Source of the DNA: Aptenodytes patagonicus
Taxonomy: Eukaryota; Chordata; Aves; Sphenisciformes; Spheniscidae
DNA length: 64,000 nucleotides
NCBI RefSeq assembly: GCF_965638725.1
Contig: NC_134961.1
Coordinates: forward strand, 3,844,001 to 3,908,000
Direction: 5' to 3'
Part shown: one piece after another, positions 25,901-40,900 of the stretch
How positions within the stretch are numbered: the first letter of the stretch is position 1
Layout: every line of letters starts with the position of its first letter
Translations under genes and position numbers: made by a program
The notes under the pieces: model-generated
Databases searched by the model: none
What the model was told of the DNA's origin: nothing
Seen by the model: the letters and a program-made list of their open reading frames with translations, nothing else

Positions 25901-28900
25901 TTTATTTCATGAATTTCAATTTGACTGAGAACAATTTTCTGCATTTCTATCAGAAACCACTTCAGAAGGGAATTGGACTTGCATTCAATCGTGCATATGG
26001 GCTTAAAGCACCTAGCTCCCAAATTAGCAATTACTCACTTGGCTGTGCTCTATGCAGTAGGGAAAAGCAGCCCTTATTTACTGCTAAACTTCTTTCAAAA
26101 ATAAGATACAATTCAGAAATACACTTTACTTACACATTTAGTGGCATTACAGAACAATGAGCTAAGCATGCAAACATATACTTTCTAAATTGAGATGAAG
26201 GTAACAAGGTCAAAAAGACAGCTACAACTCTCCATTTTCCCCACTCTCCATTACTGATACATAAATATCAATTCCCACAAGATTGAAAATTAATTATTAT
26301 TAAGCAACTATTCTAAACAATATCTTCCAAGAAGCATAAGGGAAGATTCCCTTTCCAATCTGAGTGCAACCTACTTGCTCCAGGATCTCTATTGCTCCTT
26401 AGGACTTTTTCCAAGAAATATGACTACACCGATAGGGCAACAGATCAAGAACACGTAACAGCTTCTTTTATTAGACCTTTGTCTGAGCTTTGTGATACAG
26501 CGGAGACTGATGAGGAATCTGCCTATAACGATAGCTATTTGCTATATTTTGCACAGCTTTTGTGAGGACAAAAGGGGGGTGAGGCTGTGGGAAGGCTTGG
26601 AGACAGATGGGAAAATTTTGCTTTTCGAAAAGTTCACTAACTCCCCCAGAGAGCAGCATATGCCCCTACCCAGAATCAGTTATGCAGCATTCTTCCCTTT
26701 GAAAAGAAAAAAGTATATTGATGCTATTATTATGAAAACAGCACATACACATTAAAGTCACAGTTCCTTGTATGCCTTCTACGCAGGTATTTTAGCTGAC
26801 ACCTTCCCCAGACTAGTTATTGCCCTTAACATTCTCATAGCCCAGCTCAATCACCTTTCCTTCAGACAGCTACTCAAATAGCAGCCTGTATAAAGATACA
26901 TAGTAGCTAGAATTAAAAACAGATTGTACTCTTTCCTATCAAGAGTGCAGCAAGGCTGACCCAAGTATGACTGCTCAACAACTGAAGCGATGCTAATATA
27001 AGAAACATCCCATTAATTGAGATATAGTAAATAAAAAACATATGCACACAGACTAAATATGAGGATTTAAATGATGAACTGGCTCCAGCCAGGCTATTCT
27101 AGAGCAACTGAGGGTTTACAGGTAAATAAAGCAGCAGCACTGGGGGGGATCTGATTAGATTCTGTAGCTAGCGAGATCACCTTGAAAAAACAAAGAAACA
27201 AGAAAAAACCCACCACAAAAGCACCAGAGAGCACTGAGAGAAAGGGGGAAAAAAGGTGTTGGATGCAGTATATTTCCTTGCACAGTATCTGAAACTAAGT
27301 CATAATGAATATCAAGTATAGAAAAGTCCCAAGGGAAGAAGAGACAGGAGTAAAGGACTTGGTAGGAAGAGAAGGTTATTTCCAGCCAAGGCATAACGTC
27401 AATTAGTCCCTTGACTTTCTCAAAGGAAAGTCAAGACTAAGAACAAGGACAGACGAAGATGCAATAGATTTAAAGTATCAGTTACCTAAGAAATGACAGA
27501 ACTATGCAACTAGGTATGTTGCACCTGAACACTTATAGAAAAGGTCAGTCCTGTACTTGTCTTTCCACGCTCCACATATTCTTGTTTAGTATTGTGTGTC
27601 CTGTATTATTTACCTTCTCAGTTTTATTTTGAAAGATTCCAAAAAACATGTCTGCAGAGACCACACATGTTTCTACATATGTCTTCACATATGCCAGAGA
27701 CAGAATACAGGCTAGCTCATCTGGTCTAACCTCATACAGCCACTCTTTTGCAAAAATCAGATTTAAGATTCTGCTTCTGCTAGACACAATACTTTTTTAG
27801 TGAGATATGAAGTCAATCACTGAAGAATTTTAAAACCTCCTAAACTGTGTCTGCGGTTCTCAGAAGCTTGAGGATGCTCTCCTTCCCAGCACTTATCAAC
27901 ATTTCTCAGCTGGCAAGCCAGTGAAAGCTCAGACCCTCGCACAGTGACAACAGACTTACCTATTGCGTGTCATAGATCACTGTGGGCCACACTGATAACC
28001 ACTGATCTAATCATTCTATCTCTGCTTTTAAAAACTAGTCTCTAACACTACCTACTTTCCCAAGCTCTTAAGGGTGCTGTTCCTAATTTACTTTCATACA
28101 CAAATTGTTTCCTTCTTAGTGCAACATACTGTGAGTTTGAAAATCTAATAAGGAAGACAGTAACAAATCTGCTGAAGGTAAGTGGAATTACAGATCAACA
28201 GACATATCAAAATCTTAATTAACTAATTTTCACTAAATCACTAGAAACAGGCTTCCTTTTATTTACATGCCACGTGAAGTAAGTCCTTACATTGTTCTTT
28301 TCCCCTCTTGCCTGCAAACAGTAGAAATAAACTTAAGAAAAGAAAACTTGAATCAATGCAAAAAGCCCACTAGATATCACCACATTTTTCCTTTTATATT
28401 TTCCTCACTCCCCTTTGTATGAAAAGCCAGTCACAGGCAAAGCTCCCAGCTATCTAAAAGGACCTATAACTTTTGGAATCCTTTTTGCAATTCAGCATTT
28501 TGACAACAGCACTGCCACTACAACTTTTAATATATCTAAGCACATGGTACGCATCAAACAAATACCACACTGCTCTAAAGCAAGTACAACCACAACAACT
28601 GCATCTCTACTAGCTTTTTCCCACCGCAAAATCTGCAACACTGCTTTGCTGATACAGTTCTATCAACACTAACAGCAGCAAAAAATACTTGTAGAGACTG
28701 GACCTTCTGAAGCTTCCCGTATCTTTTACTTCTATCCTAACTGACATGACACTGAACCCTGAAGATGACTCAGAATATCTTTGCTACCACTGAAACTCTG
28801 CTAGCAAAATCTCATTTCTGTTACAAAGAAAGTCAGTGTGAATAGGGTCCTGACCTACCACCTGTCTGATAACACTGAGTCTAACTGCTGACTGTATTAC

Positions 28901-31900
28901 TGAATCTCTAGCTGCCTTAAGACATAGGGCAGACTTGATCAGAAAAGCTCTTCCATCCACTTACCTATAAGGCCAATTTTTTTGGAAGCAGACCTTGCTA
29001 ACAGAAAGTATTATTTACACAAAGCAACATGAGCTCTACTACACCTCAACTGGTACTTTTGTTTTAATTATAAACAATGCTGATGAGGCTGTATAAGTTA
29101 CAACATTGGCACAACTCTTATGAATTTTTCTATGGTAAACAGTATTACAGGTCTACTAAATGAAATAATGCAGATAGACATCCATAAAACATTTGACTTG
29201 GTATTATATAATTTCTGTCTGAAATACATAATACTATTGAGGAAAATGAATATAGGACATATTCTAAGTAAAACTGGTTAAATTCTTAAACAACTTATAA
29301 TTAATAGTCGTCCCCAAACAAGGATCTCTTCCAGTCAACACCTGGATTGACTCTCAAACCAAAAAGGCTGAAAGAAAAAGAATTGCATAAATTTTAAGAC
29401 TGAACCCCCCCCACACACACACCATTTGGCAAAAAAGTGTATCTCTTAGTTAAAGCAATCTACAGCTTTTGGTAAATTAGACAAACAGTGAGACCTTACT
29501 TTTGTCTCTATCAAAACATTACTACAAATCAAAGTATGGTCCAAGAACTTCGGCATAATGGTGGGAAACAAGTGGACAAAGAACTTAAGCTAGTCCGTAC
29601 CCGAATATACAGAACTAGAAAGCATCAACTAGAAGCAAAGTCTTACTGCCACTAGTACTGTGCAACCATTAAGGAGAAACCCAAGACAAACCAGTTTCAG
29701 AAGAAAATAAAGACGCTGAACCCCTTGAAAAACATCGAATCATCTGACTAGATTAAGCTCCTGAAATCTGTGTTTATTAAAGAATCTGACTGTTGTAGCC
29801 TTGTGGTATCAGCGAATACAGAACTCTAAAAATTAGGATCACCTGCAATTCAAGACAAGTCTTACTGGATATAGGAATTTGAGTGGTGGATGTCATAAGT
29901 GTTAGACTAAATTATAAGAAGTTCACAGACTATCATGAAGATAAATCAACACAAACATGTATGCCCTACCTCAGCAAAGTCTGCTTAAGAAACGATAGGA
30001 TTCAGAAAGCAACACAGCAGCACTCTAGGATATCTATGAATTAATCTTTTCACTTGCAAATGGAATTTGAGAGGTTTTCAAAACAGACACTACATGATAC
30101 AGTACAAGATACCCTCCCTGGCGGTCACAGTATCCAATCACAGCTTTTACATCCCTGCCGAACATAGCCCTTTGATACAGAAACAGGAAGATCTTCCAAA
30201 CTCTATGAATCTAAGATTCAACGTCCAAATTAATACACTTGTCTTCAAGTAAAAATATGGAGTCCATCTATTTGTCTGTGCAATTAAGGAGGAATAAAAG
30301 CCTTTATTTCACATTGAGAGAAGGTAATTGCTTCCATTGGACAGGTGTTTTGTATTTTTAGAGGTAAAGCCAACTTGCTACTATTTATCAATACTGAGAT
30401 TCTGCTAACGACAGTTTAAGTTAGATAGGCTTGGCCTGAGAGGTTTTGTAAATTATTTTGATATTGTCTTACAAGCAAAAAAAATCTGAAATTGAAATTT
30501 ATTTTGTATTGCTTATAATCTGAACATTGACAACCTGGGGTCTCCTAAGGATTTATCTGCGAAATGCAAATGGAAAAAATGAACAGCTAGGCAGTTACAT
30601 TTAATGTATGCTTTTCATGGCACACTGGTGTTTCAGAGGGTTGACAAAGATGCAGCAACTGCATCTGATGCACATCTTGTATCTGAAAAAGAACATAAGA
30701 AAGGGCAATCAACAGATACTATGCACAGTGTTCCCATTGGCCTCCTCCCCCCTCATATCCCACAATGAAAGTGTTTACCTTCTGCAGGTTCTCCCAATAC
30801 CTATTTGTGACAGCCTCTACTTCAAAGGCTAGAGTGCAATACACCCTGGAAGTTCCAACATATTCCAAAACAAAAAAAAGCAACTCATCAGGTCAGATAC
30901 TAAGATAGGCCTGAATATATGTCCTCAAACTATTCCTCAAAGTACCTAAAAAGAGAATGCAGGCAAAAGCAGGGTAGTTCAGCTACAGGTAAGTTAAGAT
31001 ACAAAGAAACACTGATTCAGAATAACAAAATCCAACTAAAAGCCTCACCTTCCAGTGCAGAGAGCACAGTACAGGTGGCACCTCCCATTATATACCAATC
31101 CCACCCAGAAGTGGTTTGCAGGAAGCGTAATGGTTATCATGTGATCCCTAACAATACTCAACACCAGTTTTCCTTTCATAAACTCTGTATGCTACTACAC
31201 CAGAGTAACTGCCATGAATGAAGGTAACCCAGAACAATAATAGATGGTGTGCTTTCATAAACTGCAGTAAACATCAATTCTCATACCTTATATATAGAAT
31301 CATAGAATAGTTTGGGTTGGAAGGGACCTCTAAAGGTCATCTAGTCCAACCCCCCTGCCGTGGGCAGGGACATCTTCAACTAGAGCAGGTTGCTCAGAGC
31401 CCCGTCCAACCTGACGTAGAATGTTTCCAGGGATGGGACATCCACCACCTCTCTGGGCAACCTGTTCCAGTGTTTCACCACCCTCAGCATAAAAAACTTC
31501 TTCCTTGTATCTAGCCTAAATCTACCCCCCTTTAGTTTAAAGCCATTCCCCCTTGTTCTGTTGCAACAGGCCCTGCTAAAAAGTCTGCTGCCATCTTTTT
31601 TATAAGCCCCCTTTAAGTACTGATAGGCCGCAATAAGGTCTCCCCAAAGCCTTCTCTTCTCCAGGCTGAACAACCCCAACTCTCTCAGCCTTTCTTCATA
31701 GCAGAGGAGTTCCAGCCCCCTGATCGTTTTCGTGGTCCTCCTCTGGACCTGCTCCGACAGCTCCATGTCTTCGTTATGCTGAGGGCTCCAGAGCTGGATG
31801 CAGTACTCCAGGTGGGGTCTCACCAGAGCAGAGGGGCATAATCACCTCCCTCGACCTGCTGGCCACGCTGCTTTGGATGCAGCCCAGGATACGATTGGCC

Positions 31901-34900
31901 TTCTAGGCTGCGAGCGCATATTGCTGGCTCATGTCCGGCTTTTCATCCACCAGTACCCCCAAGTCCTTCTCGGCAGGGCTGCTCTCAAGCCCTTCATCCC
32001 CCAGCCTGTATTGATACCAGGGGTTGCCCCGACCCAGGGGCAGGACCTTGCACTTGGCCTTGTTAAACCTCATGAGGTTCACATGGGCCCACTTCTCAAG
32101 CTTGTCCAGGTCTCTCTGGATGGCATCCCATCCCTCTGGCGTGTTGACCACACCACTCAGCTTGGCGTCGTCTGCAAACTTGCCGAGGGTGCGCTTGATC
32201 CCACTGTCTATGTCATTGATGAAGATATTAAACAGTACCGGTCCCAATACGGACCCCTGCGGGACGCCGCTCGTCACCAACCTCCATCTGGACATTGAGC
32301 CGTTGACTGCTACCCTCTGGATGCGACCATCTAACCAATTCCTCACCCACCGGACTGTCCACCCGTCAAATCCATACCTCTCCAGTTGAGAGAGAAGGAT
32401 GTTGTGGGGGACCGTGTCAAAGGCCTTACAGAGGTCCAGATCGATGACATCCGTAGCCCTTCCCGTGTCCACTGATGTAGTCGCTCCATCATAGAAGGCC
32501 ACTAGGTTAGTCAGGCAGGACTTGCCCTCGGTGAAACCATGCTGGCTGTCTCGAATCACCTCCCTGTCCTCCATGTGCCTTAGCATAGCTTCCAGGAGGA
32601 TCTGTCCCATGATCTTCCCAGGCACAGACGTGAGACTGACCGGCCTGTAGTTCCCCGTGTCTTCCTTTTTTCCCTTTTTAAAAATGGGGGTTATGTTTCC
32701 CCTTTTCCAGTCAATGGGAAGTTCTCTGGACTGCCACAACTTCTCAAATACGATGGATAGTGGCTTAGCAACTTCATCCACCAGTTCCTTCAGGACCCGC
32801 GGATCGATCTCATCGGGTCCCATGGACTTGTGCACCTTCAGGTGCCTCAGATGGTCTCGAACCTGATGTTCTCCCACAGTGGGCGGCTCTTCATTCTCCC
32901 AGTCCCCGCCTTTGCCTTCTGCGGCTTGGGCGGTGAGGCTCGAGCACTTGCCGGTGAAGACCGAGGCATAAAAGTCATTGAGTACCTCCGTCTTCTCCGT
33001 GTCCCGTGTAACCAGGTCTCCGATTTCGTTCTGGAGAGGGCCCACATTTTCCCTTGTCTTCCTTTTATTCCTGACGTACCTATAGAATCTTTTCTTGTTG
33101 CCCTTGACGTCCCTGGCCAGATGTAGTTCTATCAGGGCTTTAGCTTTCCTAACCTGATCCCTGGCTGCTCAGACAATTTCTCTGTATTCCTCCCAGGCTA
33201 CCTGTCCTTGCTTCCACCCTCTGTAGGCTTCCTTTTTGTGTCTGAGTTTGTCCGGGAGCTCCTTGTTCATCCATGCAGGCCTCCTGGCGTTTTTGCCTGA
33301 CTTCCTCTTTGTTGGGATGCATCGCTCCTGAGCTTGGAGGAGGTGATCCTTGAATATTACCCAGCTTTCCTGGGCCTCTCTTCCCTCTGGGGCTTTGTCC
33401 CATGGCACTCTACAAAGCAGATCCCTGAAGAGGCCAAAGTCCGCTCTCCTGAAGTCCAGGGTAGTGAGCTTGCTGTGTGCCCTCCTCGGTGCCCTAAGGA
33501 TCTTGAACTCCACCATTTTGTGGTCACTGCAGCCCAGGCTGCCCTTGAGCTTCACATTCCCCACCAGCCCTTCCTTGTTGGTGAGAACAAGGTCCAGCAC
33601 AGCACCTCTCCTCGTTGGCTCCTCTACCACTTGGAGAAGGAAGTTATCATCGACACATTCCAGGAACCTCTCGGATTGCTTATGCCCTGCCGTGTTGTCC
33701 CTCCAACAGATGTCAGGGTGGTTGAAGTCCCCCATAAGGACCAGGGCTTGTGAGTGTGAGGCTGCTCCTATCTGTCTATAGAGGGCCTCATCCACTCGGT
33801 CTTCCTAGTCGGGTGGCCTGCAGCAGACCCCCACCATAATGTCACCTGTCCCTGCCTTCCCTTTAATTCTGACCCATAAGCTCTCAGTCAGCTCCTCATC
33901 CATCCCCAGGCAGAGCTCCATGCACTCCAGCTGGTCATTGACATAGAGGGCAACACCCCCTCCTCATGTCCCCGCCTGTCCTTCCTAAAGAGCCTGTATC
34001 CCTCCATCCCAACACTCCAGTCACAGGAGCCATCCCACCACGTCTCTGTGATGCCAATAAGGTCCCTCATGTCTATTTATGCTCTGGACTTCTGTCTAAA
34101 AATGGACTGTCAGACTTTCTGCTAAGTAACCTCTTTCTATTACCAATTGTACATATGTGTGTATATAGAGAGAAACAATATACAGAATAAGTTATAAAAC
34201 TTCACTGCACGCCAGTTTCCATTTATATAAGCTTAGAAGTTTGTCAGATAATTTAAATAACTTAATAATACTTCTATTTGCCAACATTATTACCACATTT
34301 AAGAAATTAAAATATTTGCCAAAAAAAGATAAAATCCATTCATATGCCTTAAAAAGTGTCACTAGATGCTGTAGACTGTCTTCTTATAACATAAAATCAA
34401 GCATATGATTGAGGGACAAAACTCAGATTAAGCCGAGCCTCACTAGTACTTCTGAATGCACTACACAACTAGTAAACTGTTCGCCCACCTAACAGGTTAA
34501 CTTTGACACTCAAATACATACAGCCATATTAAAAAAAAATTAAAACATCATAGTAATTAGGACGTATTTAAAAACATGTACTCTGCTCACACTTTCCGCT
34601 TGATAGAAGATTACATATCTCCCCAATCAAGAAGGAATACCACTAGACCGAACAGTAAGGAAACCAAACTTAGAAGCATGCTTTCAGATTCTGAAATCTG
34701 AAGAAAAAATTGCCAAAGGCTTTAAAGAACGACACTCAACATTAACTCATTGAAAAGAAGGAATATATTAACAAAAAAAATATTGTAACTGAATGCTACA
34801 TTGGCAAATACCTAGTCTTCTCTGGGATGAAAACATTAAGTCATACTTTAATGACTTATCTCTGTGCAGCAGAGTGCGGAAAATGTAGCGTTAAAAAACC

Positions 34901-37900
34901 TAGTCAAAAAAATAATCTGATCAAAAGGGGTGATATTAAGGCATTTTAAAAAAATCTCCTGTTTTTAGGTACTATACAAAGCAGTTAATTAAACAAGCTA
35001 CTTAATCGTTAGCATATCACAAGAAGTGAAGTTTATATCGAAATGACAGATCTTGTTCAACCTTTCTTAAGGCAGATAATTCAAATGTCTAACACAAAAT
35101 CATAACAAATAAAACCAACAGGCATTTCTAAGAACAAACATCCCTCTCCAAAAAACAAACGAGGTATTTATTAAAAACTATACTAGGTTACAAAGATGCC
35201 AAAGATATTTTCCCAGGACAACAGGATGTTTTTTTCTACAGAGAAGCTCTTTGAAGATCATAGTAAGCCATTTTCTTCAAACTGCAGTAAACAAACCCTA
35301 CTCCAAGTATTCGTTATTTGTAGATATTAAAAAAAAGCATTAACATCAAACATTAATCTTCTGTAGCACAGTGGTTTGTGTTTATATTCTGCAGAGCTGC
35401 ACCAGCACTCTTTCAAACCTCATCATCAAATGGTATGCAAAGATTGCTGTAGAGAACTTAAGATCTAGCTCATAACCCAATAAATTGCCCATCAACTCCA
35501 CTTCTTGAAGAAACCGACCATTACAGTCAGCAAAACAGTCTGAAGCCAAATAATTTGTCAAAATCTATACTTTGATCAAGATTCATAAATGGTTACTGAT
35601 TACTACATTTACAAGAACAGATGGAAATCTCATTTCAATTATAAAAGCTGTTTTAACACAACTTTGTTTTGCAAAAGAATCTGAAGTCATACATCTATCT
35701 GGAGTGAAATTTTTTGATCTCAGAAGCTGCCACATGAAAAATCTGTGGCTTAATAGACCATTTTTATGAATAAACCATGCAAGTTTCAAAAGCGTTCTGT
35801 TGTATAAAAGGAGGATTTTTTTTTTTGCTGTTTAAACAGACTGCCATGCTAACTGATTAAAGAAGTTTAGGCTCTGACCCACCGAAACAACTATGCTCAC
35901 CTTCATGTGCAGTGTCATTTGAAACCTCTCAAATGCTGGAAGGTAAGCATTGATTGAAGCACTGCATAAAACTTATCCTCCCAAAAAAATCTCTTAACAA
36001 AATATCTTGATAGAAATGACCATCATTTAAAAGAAAAGAAGGCTTCTTTAAAAATAAAGTCCTGGTAATACACTTCAAGATTAAAGATTGTAAGTGTTAA
36101 TGGAAGGGGAAACCTTGGAGCAGATAATTCTTCAAAGACACTATTCTACCTAAACTGGCTGGGACCTTTGCAGTAGTGGGAAACAGAAATATGAAAAAAT
36201 TCAAGTTGATGTAGTCTGCTTGATATATTAACAGCCCTAATACAATTTAAAGAAAAATTATAGTAATATGAAGGTAATGTTGAAAATACTTGTAATAAAT
36301 CATCATAAAATACAGTTATTATTTCAGAGCAAATATATATAAAGCCCTGGCTAAGCCTGACATAATACCATGCTCTAACCACCTATGGGAATTTGATTAG
36401 TAAATTTTTTTTTTTCAAGGACTTTTCTTTGTATTACTGTAAGACACAAGTAGGTTGTTAAAAAAGACTCTACGATCTAGTTGGCAGTTGTTTGCCTCAT
36501 GTTCGAAATAAATTTTGGAAGATACAAGTCCTGTCTTCAAAACATAATCAAGAAGATTAACTTTGAAGAAGAATCAAAATTAATTGATTTTTCTTCTTAA
36601 GCTTTCTGGATGTACATCCTCACAAAGTTCATCGTATACAAAGAAGTGTTTTAAAGTTTGGGGAGAGATTCTGTATTGTTCATATAAAATAATCTCAAAA
36701 CACCAGAAACAAAGCTCGGCTCTGACACTCTACATCCTTCATAACTGAACTGATCACCTACCACCAGTTCCTTACTTTCTGCAGTAAATCTATAACACAG
36801 TTTATTCATAAGTGACTAATGAGGAAATCAGATTCATGTTATATCAGCAAAAATATAACCAATAGGCTCAAGGATTTGGAAGCACAGAGAACACATCTAC
36901 GTTGTTAGATTGTTTTGACTCTTCATTTAGGGAATAAAGGTATTTTATCCACAAGACTGATTTTGTTTCTACAGAAATTAATTTCTCACATACAGAGCAA
37001 TGTTGACCCAAACATTTTAGTTAATGCAAATGCCTTTTCCTAAATTTCACAACCTTACATATACGGTGGTATTTTCTGCCACTAATTTCCAGGATTGTAA
37101 TTCCAAATTCAGGTAGGGATTAAAGCTAACGAAAGGATTTGTAAGAACCTGCATATCAGCCAGTTACTCTCTAACCTCCTCTACTGCTAAGCAAAGCACT
37201 TAAGTTCCAAGCACCTTCAGGGGCAGAGACTGTTTAAGGCCTCCTTCCACCACCTCCCCCCCTTCCCTGCCCCAAGCCTCAAAACAGATCAGAAACAGGA
37301 AACCACAAAAATCTCTAAGAACCTGAAGTCAGTCTATGGCCCAAACAGCTATATATGTAAACAAGCCATTGAGAATTCATTTCACACAAACAGATCTAGG
37401 CCACCTCACAAGAAAACAAAAGCCATCTGTAATTGCAATAGTCTAGATCACATTCTACAGCATCAGTTATCTCATGAAGCACACCAGTATTAAGGGGTGT
37501 TGCACAGCATGGATGGGGGCTCATGCTAACAAACACAAAATGACTTCCTATATTAGGCTCCTTGCTAGCAATTCTAGGAGGCAAAGAGAACAGTTTTGGG
37601 TGAACAGCAGAGAAGCAGCCACACAGGTGGCAGTATGTAGATGGAGTGTACAAAGGTTGGACAGCACAGTCAAGAACTGTAAATTAAATTCCTGCAGGAT
37701 TACTAAAGAACTGAACATGAAATTTAATACTTTCTTTTCAGAAGAATGTGCTAAGCAAGTTAATCTTTGCAATTTTTCACCATAAAGAATTAAAGAATAT
37801 TTGCCAGGTAAAGTGTTTACAGCTTGTCTTTTAAAGCAGAAAGCATTCTTCAATATTTAGTCACAACTAAAGCAACTTCAATATTTAGTCACAAAACAAA

Positions 37901-40900
37901 CCAGTTATTTCCTACAGCACTGTTGAGTAGCATCCATAACGTATGAAAAACCAGGTTCTAGACTAAACAGCTAACTTTGTGCATGTTGTGTTCAGTCCTT
38001 TCACACACTTTAGTTAGACCTTAGTAAATTTCCACAAGCTTACCTGCAAATAAGATGTCAGAAAGGGAAGTGGGGAGGGAGAAAAATCAGCTCCTTCCCC
38101 TTTTGCTTCTTTATTACATATACATAATCTAACTTGGCCACCTGCAAAAAAAGTTTTCCCATTTGAAATACCAGAAACAATAATTCCTTGGCTTCATACA
38201 AATTCTTCAGAAAGCTCCAATATGAGGAACTTGGTGAAGGATTTTATCTTTCAAACATGGTGTTTTCTGAACTAAGTTTTTATCTTTCCATATTAAAATA
38301 ATTTCTCACTTGCATATTTTCTGATGCCATAAATGTGCTAGTTCTATAGCAATCCATACAGCTTTTCTAGAAAAAAAAATTTAGATAAAAGTTTACTGTT
38401 AAAAAACAGGGATTACTAAAATGTTTCACATCTTCATAGATCAAACCTATTTTTATTACTTGCCCAGTTTATTACTTTTTCAGTCTAACAAAGCAACTGC
38501 GCCCCTGGTTTCATGCCTTCTGTACCAAAATTCCTACAAGTACTTCAATAGTCAGCATCCCTTTCAAAGTTTTTCCTACAATGCTGCCTTCCAATTGATC
38601 TCCTTTAGGGAAGCAAAATGAGCCCGAGTCTGCAGGGCGTCTTACCATGTCCAGCTACAGCAATCTACTTGTAGAGTTTCAAGAGCTATGTGAAACAGAC
38701 ATTACTTCTAGCACTGTAAGTAATAGACCAATAATCCAAAGAATAATTTGCTTTAAAAAAAAAAGCCTACCCACACGGTGGATTCTTTGTTTAGTTGAAC
38801 ATCACTGTTATACCCAGATTATTCTCTGGATCGTCTCCTTTCCACTAGCTACCAGCACTTCCTATGTTAGAAATATGAATCCATTTAAAATTGCTCCTCT
38901 TAATCTTCTTCCATTTTTTTGCTTTTGAGCACCATCTCAATATCTGTATCTTTTACTATTTTCTATTCCTGCAGCCTGCTTTGGTAAGAGATTTACAGAA
39001 AACTTATCCCAGTTAAAAGCCTATGCACGAGCGATCAACTAGTCATAGCCTTATGCTGAAAACCCAAAAGAGAATATTAAGTAGATAGGTATGTCGGGAA
39101 AACCCCTCAAGCCTGTCTGAAAGTTTTATACCTACAAATAACTACAAACAGAACTCTTACCATAGACTAGTCTAATTCCTAGCATAGATGCAGAACTTAC
39201 TCTATTAAGAACCCAGTTCTTTGAAAAGTGTAGTTTATATTAGTTCCACGGGGGCAGGGGGAAGCTAGCAGTTTTGTTCAGACATATCCTAGGGGTTTTA
39301 TCAGGACAGAAACATGGGTAGAATCTAATAATCACTAGAGCAGCTAAACCTTCCAGTGAAGATGTTGCTGAAAATGAAGATGTAAATAACCATTCTTCCA
39401 GACTCTTCATTTTGAGAGGAAGAGCACTTCTTGACACGAGACCCAATATGCTTATAATGAAGGCATTAACAGCAAATAACTAAGACCACACTGACACCCA
39501 CAACTAAAGCAGCGCTAAAGTTGTTTCCTTCTTTAAAGTGCAATTCTCTCCTTGGTAGCACGTCTTCAGAAAACAGTAGAATGTTTTAGGAATTGTCCCC
39601 ACTTACACAAATACAGAAATTAACTGTTTTGGCAGAGGAATGCTGGAATATTCCTTCTAAAGCTGTGCTCTATTTCCACCCCTGCCTAGTCTTTTGCATT
39701 TATAGTAAAATAAGCACAGAACTCATTAATGTCATTAATTCCATCACACAAACATTAACAGTAACTTGCTCAGGCACAGAAATACTGGATTTCCCATATT
39801 TGATATCTGAATTACAAAAAGGTTAGCTGAATCAAGCCACCTCTCTGCTACTGCCAGTCAATACACTCACCTGACCAGAGAAATGTTAAACAGGATGGAA
39901 AAGAAGGAATTAAAAATAAGTTACCCTGAAAAAATACTTTAGTTTTAACAAAAATGGTTGTCAACTTTGTTCTTCATTCATTCTCTCTCTGTATGTTTCT
40001 CTTACAAGCAGGGACCTAAACCGTATATAGAAAAGGAACAGAACTGTATTTTGGAGAGAAAAACCTGGAAAGAGAGACAACAAGCAAGGACAGAAGCACA
40101 AAGGGTAGCATACTCCCTGTTTAAAAGAGTCCAAGTAAACAGAAGTCATCTCTGATGCTGAGAAGCAGCCATATGGAGCTCTATCAAGTGGCAGGATTAG
40201 CAAAACTAATTCCTTTAATAATCAAACATTGCTTTATTTCATAGTCCTCGATGCAGCATTTCATGTCCTCCCCTGTAGGGCTATTCCACATAACTCTCGT
40301 CTTCAGTCAACAAATATGATTATGTGTAACACCCTGATGAAAAAAGCACCAAGCATGAAGAGGAGAGCACACTGAAACAGGACTTCAAGAATCAACGTAG
40401 CTATGCCAGTCTCTGTGCAAAAGACCCTCCTTAGCCAATTCCAACCGATGAAAAAGTTTTAAGTGCTGCAGAGTGGAGCTTGGCAGCTTGCAACCGACAG
40501 AAAGAACATGACACCCAAAAGCACAGCAGCACGCACACAAGGATAAGGAACACATCGCTGCTGGTTAGTTACACCGACATCAATGAAAGCTGCTAGTTAT
40601 TTATGTAAAAAACCACTCTTTTCACAAGGGAATTTCTACACTAACTAAACTGTATAATCTATAATGCAAACTAAGATTTGCCATTACCACTTCTGTGTGT
40701 CAGCTACAACTCCATCTTATATTAGTCAGTGCTCACAAAACATTAGAGCTTTGCCCTGCGAGACTAACGTAAACAACTGCGTTTCAAACGGCGTCCTGTT
40801 ACGACCCCCACGATCTTCCTCGCGCGTTTGTTTCCACTACGAAAGACATCGATTACAGAGTAACAGGTGGCTCCCCCAAGGAAACAACGCCGGCTCTCCC

